The position numbers and the translations under genes are program-made. Below are positions 32,296-33,540 of a stretch of DNA of 33,540 nt, in pieces. The DNA is from Myxococcota bacterium (GTDB taxonomy: Bacteria > Myxococcota_A > UBA9160 > UBA4427). The stretch is from NCBI GenBank assembly GCA_029268645.1, contig JAQWNI010000131.1:1-33540 (forward strand), given 5' to 3'. Under the pieces are notes generated by a model, which was given only the letters and a program-made list of their open reading frames with translations, searched no databases and had not been told where the DNA came from. The number at the start of each line of letters is the position of its first letter. Position 1 is the stretch's first letter.

Positions 32296-33123
32296 CTAGT
32301 TGAGCGGGATCAAAGTTTGCGAGACAAAGCCGTTGGTCAGTGCTTCGATGTCATTGGCCGGATTTTCCAGCGTCGACTCGCAGTTCGGTGGGTCACTGAA
32401 GCCGATTGGAATTGGAGCCGTATCCAGAGGGACGAGGCGTATTCCGCGAATCGAGCCTGTATCGCAGCTCGGAATATTCATGCTTGTAATGTCGGTCGGC
32501 GCGGCGCTGCTCCGGAGCAGCGCGTCTCGATGATCCGCGAGCCACGCCAGCACAGCTTCGGCCCCGGCGGCGTAGTCATACTGGCTACCCGTATCAAAAT
32601 CCCCTTGCGACGCGGCCAGCGCCGACACACCGCTGCGAGCGGCGGTTTTGGCGGCACCGATCGTGCCCGAGAGCCCCGCCACCACCTGGCTCACGTTCTG
32701 GCCCGAGTTGAGCCCCGAGATGACGAGGTGCGGTGCTTCGGCAGGTGTATAAAGATTCGCAAGGGCATAGTTGACTGCATCGGCGGGACACCCGTCGATC
32801 GCGGTCACCGGATAGCCACTGGCCGTCGTCTCATCGACAGTGCTAAGCGATCCGCAGTCCGTATTATCGCTCGTACCGCTTCGATTTCCGTCGGGTGCAC
32901 ATACAGTGACTTCGTTGTCCGCGTTTAGACGTAGGGCTTCGACGATTGTATCGATGCCTTCCGCATCGAAGCCGTCATCGTTGGTGACCAGAATACGCAG
33001 CTGTCGGCTTTCACCGTCCGAACCGCCGCTTGCACCATCTCCAGATTTGCTGGTGCACCCAACAAGAGCCGACGCGAAGATGAAGGGCAAGACGAGAACG
33101 ATGGCGAGATACCTGTGAGACAT
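32296..33123 (-). CDS. SurE-type nucleotidase, lipoprotein form
   Basis: A 275-residue protein from ATG 33123. A hydrophobic N-terminus ends in the lipobox A-L-V-G-C (Cys23), followed by a Gly/Ser linker. SurE proteins are metal-dependent 5'/3'-nucleotidases: R-I-L-V-T-N-D-D-G (Asp49, Asp50), N-R-S-G (Ser82) and I-S-G-L-N-S-G-Q-N (Asn139, Asn143) supply the metal and phosphate ligands and all are intact. Classical SurE is cytoplasmic and lies next to pcm or rpoS, while this copy is predicted to be membrane-anchored outside the cytoplasm and stands alone. It may scavenge phosphate from nucleotides or act on other phosphate esters. The longer frame to 33411 shows no sensible sequence upstream. 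Confidence 0.88.
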   Translation of the reverse strand: MSHRYLAIVLVLPFIFASALVGCTSKSGDGASGGSDGESRQLRILVTNDDGFDAEGIDTIVEALRLNADNEVTVCAPDGNRSGTSDNTDCGSLSTVDETTASGYPVTAIDGCPADAVNYALANLYTPAEAPHLVISGLNSGQNVSQVVAGLSGTIGAAKTAARSGVSALAASQGDFDTGSQYDYAAGAEAVLAWLADHRDALLRSSAAPTDITSMNIPSCDTGSIRGIRLVPLDTAPIPIGFSDPPNCESTLENPANDIEALTNGFVSQTLIPLN

Positions 33124-33540
33124 GAGAGCACCTTCAGAACTGGGCATCAAATCAGAATACACCGTCCGCGGACCCTTCCAGCCCCACAACGCGTACTTTT
33201 TGTTGCGGCGCTCGGCGAGACGGCGTGAACGGCCTCCTCGTCCGGAGCGAAAGACCGCTGCTCCGGCGTGCGTGTGATCCAGCCTTTCGAGGAAGGCTCG
33301 TGCCGCTTCAGGGCATCGGCGTGTAGGTCGACGAAGTCCCTGTCCTCGAAGTGTCCCCTCGCAGCACAAAAACACCACGATTTGGCAGGTCGAACCTGAA
33401 AAGGTCGTCACTCCGGGCTCAAGTCGATCCGACTTCTACTTGTAAATGCGCTCGAAGCACTCTTCCGTCAGGACCAAATCAAGGCGGCCAAGAAGAGTGA
33501 CTCGAACCTGCTGGGGCGCTTATGCTCGACCAATATCAAG
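33124..33540. other. right-edge stretch without a supported gene
   Basis: About 420 bp. Near the edge, the minus strand reads a protein-like tail (V-R-V-T-L-L-G-R-L-D-L-V-L-T-E-E) ending at TAG 33438-33440, but an in-frame TAA lies 30 codons before the stop. It could be the end of a broken gene. The plus strand is also open at the edge. Nothing can be assigned. Confidence 0.3.

Noticed and set aside
1-33540. tRNA, rRNA, CRISPR arrays, intact transposases or phage genes
   Set aside because: Looked for on both strands; none could be supported from the sequence.

Overview
The window looks like a chromosomal segment of a free-living Gram-negative bacterium, probably a deltaproteobacterial or Myxococcota/Binatota-like lineage. 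The clues are a myxobacterial-type cysteine-rich repeat (DUF4215) protein, lipoprotein signals with lipoboxes, a secretin, C-terminal sorting signals of the IPTL/PEP-CTERM type, F420-type luciferase-like oxidoreductases, and many small MarR/TetR-controlled catabolic units. No rRNA, tRNA, CRISPR, phage or intact transposase was found. The lineage is an inference from gene content only.

Layout. 1-2.5 kb: the 3' end of a DUF4331 gene, then a compact nickel superoxide dismutase operon (sodN, its maturation protease sodX, and a histidine-rich nickel permease). 2.7-6 kb: a split-barrel oxidoreductase, a type Ic aspartate aminotransferase, and a TetR regulator divergent from a destroyed MFS transporter. 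6-9.3 kb: a three-gene minus-strand operon (alkyl-sulfatase-like protein, medium-chain reductase, alpha/beta hydrolase) in which two of the three products lack key catalytic residues. 9.5-15.8 kb: secreted or membrane proteins, a stand-alone divergent ribosomal protein S4 overlapping a HugZ-like gene, a 5'-truncated secretin and a PepSY protein. 16.5-19.2 kb: a decayed zone with a P-loop kinase pseudogene, a DUF2855 gene and an FkbM methyltransferase pseudogene. 19.4-31.8 kb: a catabolic accessory block with aldehyde dehydrogenase, GFA protein, two convergent DUF1214-type paralogues, sulfotransferase, LLM oxidoreductase, MarR regulator, DUF3604 phosphoesterase-like protein and TauD-type dioxygenase. 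32-33.5 kb: a truncated DUF3604 gene and a lipoprotein form of SurE.

The most interesting new signal is a family of 60-bp interspersed repeats (positions 780, 5896, 19164, 30754, 32032). Four copies align with one another without gaps, one is more diverged, and together they occur on both strands. They lie only between genes. Three of them sit next to broken genes, and one starts at the exact base where a DUF3604 gene is cut off. They share conserved blocks, a small inner stem with a compensatory change and, in two copies, an outer stem with a compensatory change. They do not fit any element class I can name with confidence.

A second theme is the MarR - LLM - sulfotransferase - DUF1214 operon, divergent from DUF3604. 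A near-perfect inverted repeat lies inside a sigma70-like promoter between the two units. Together with the neighbouring aldehyde dehydrogenase, GFA protein and second DUF1214 paralogue, this suggests an uncharacterised pathway for a hydrophobic or hydroxylated substrate. That function is inference.
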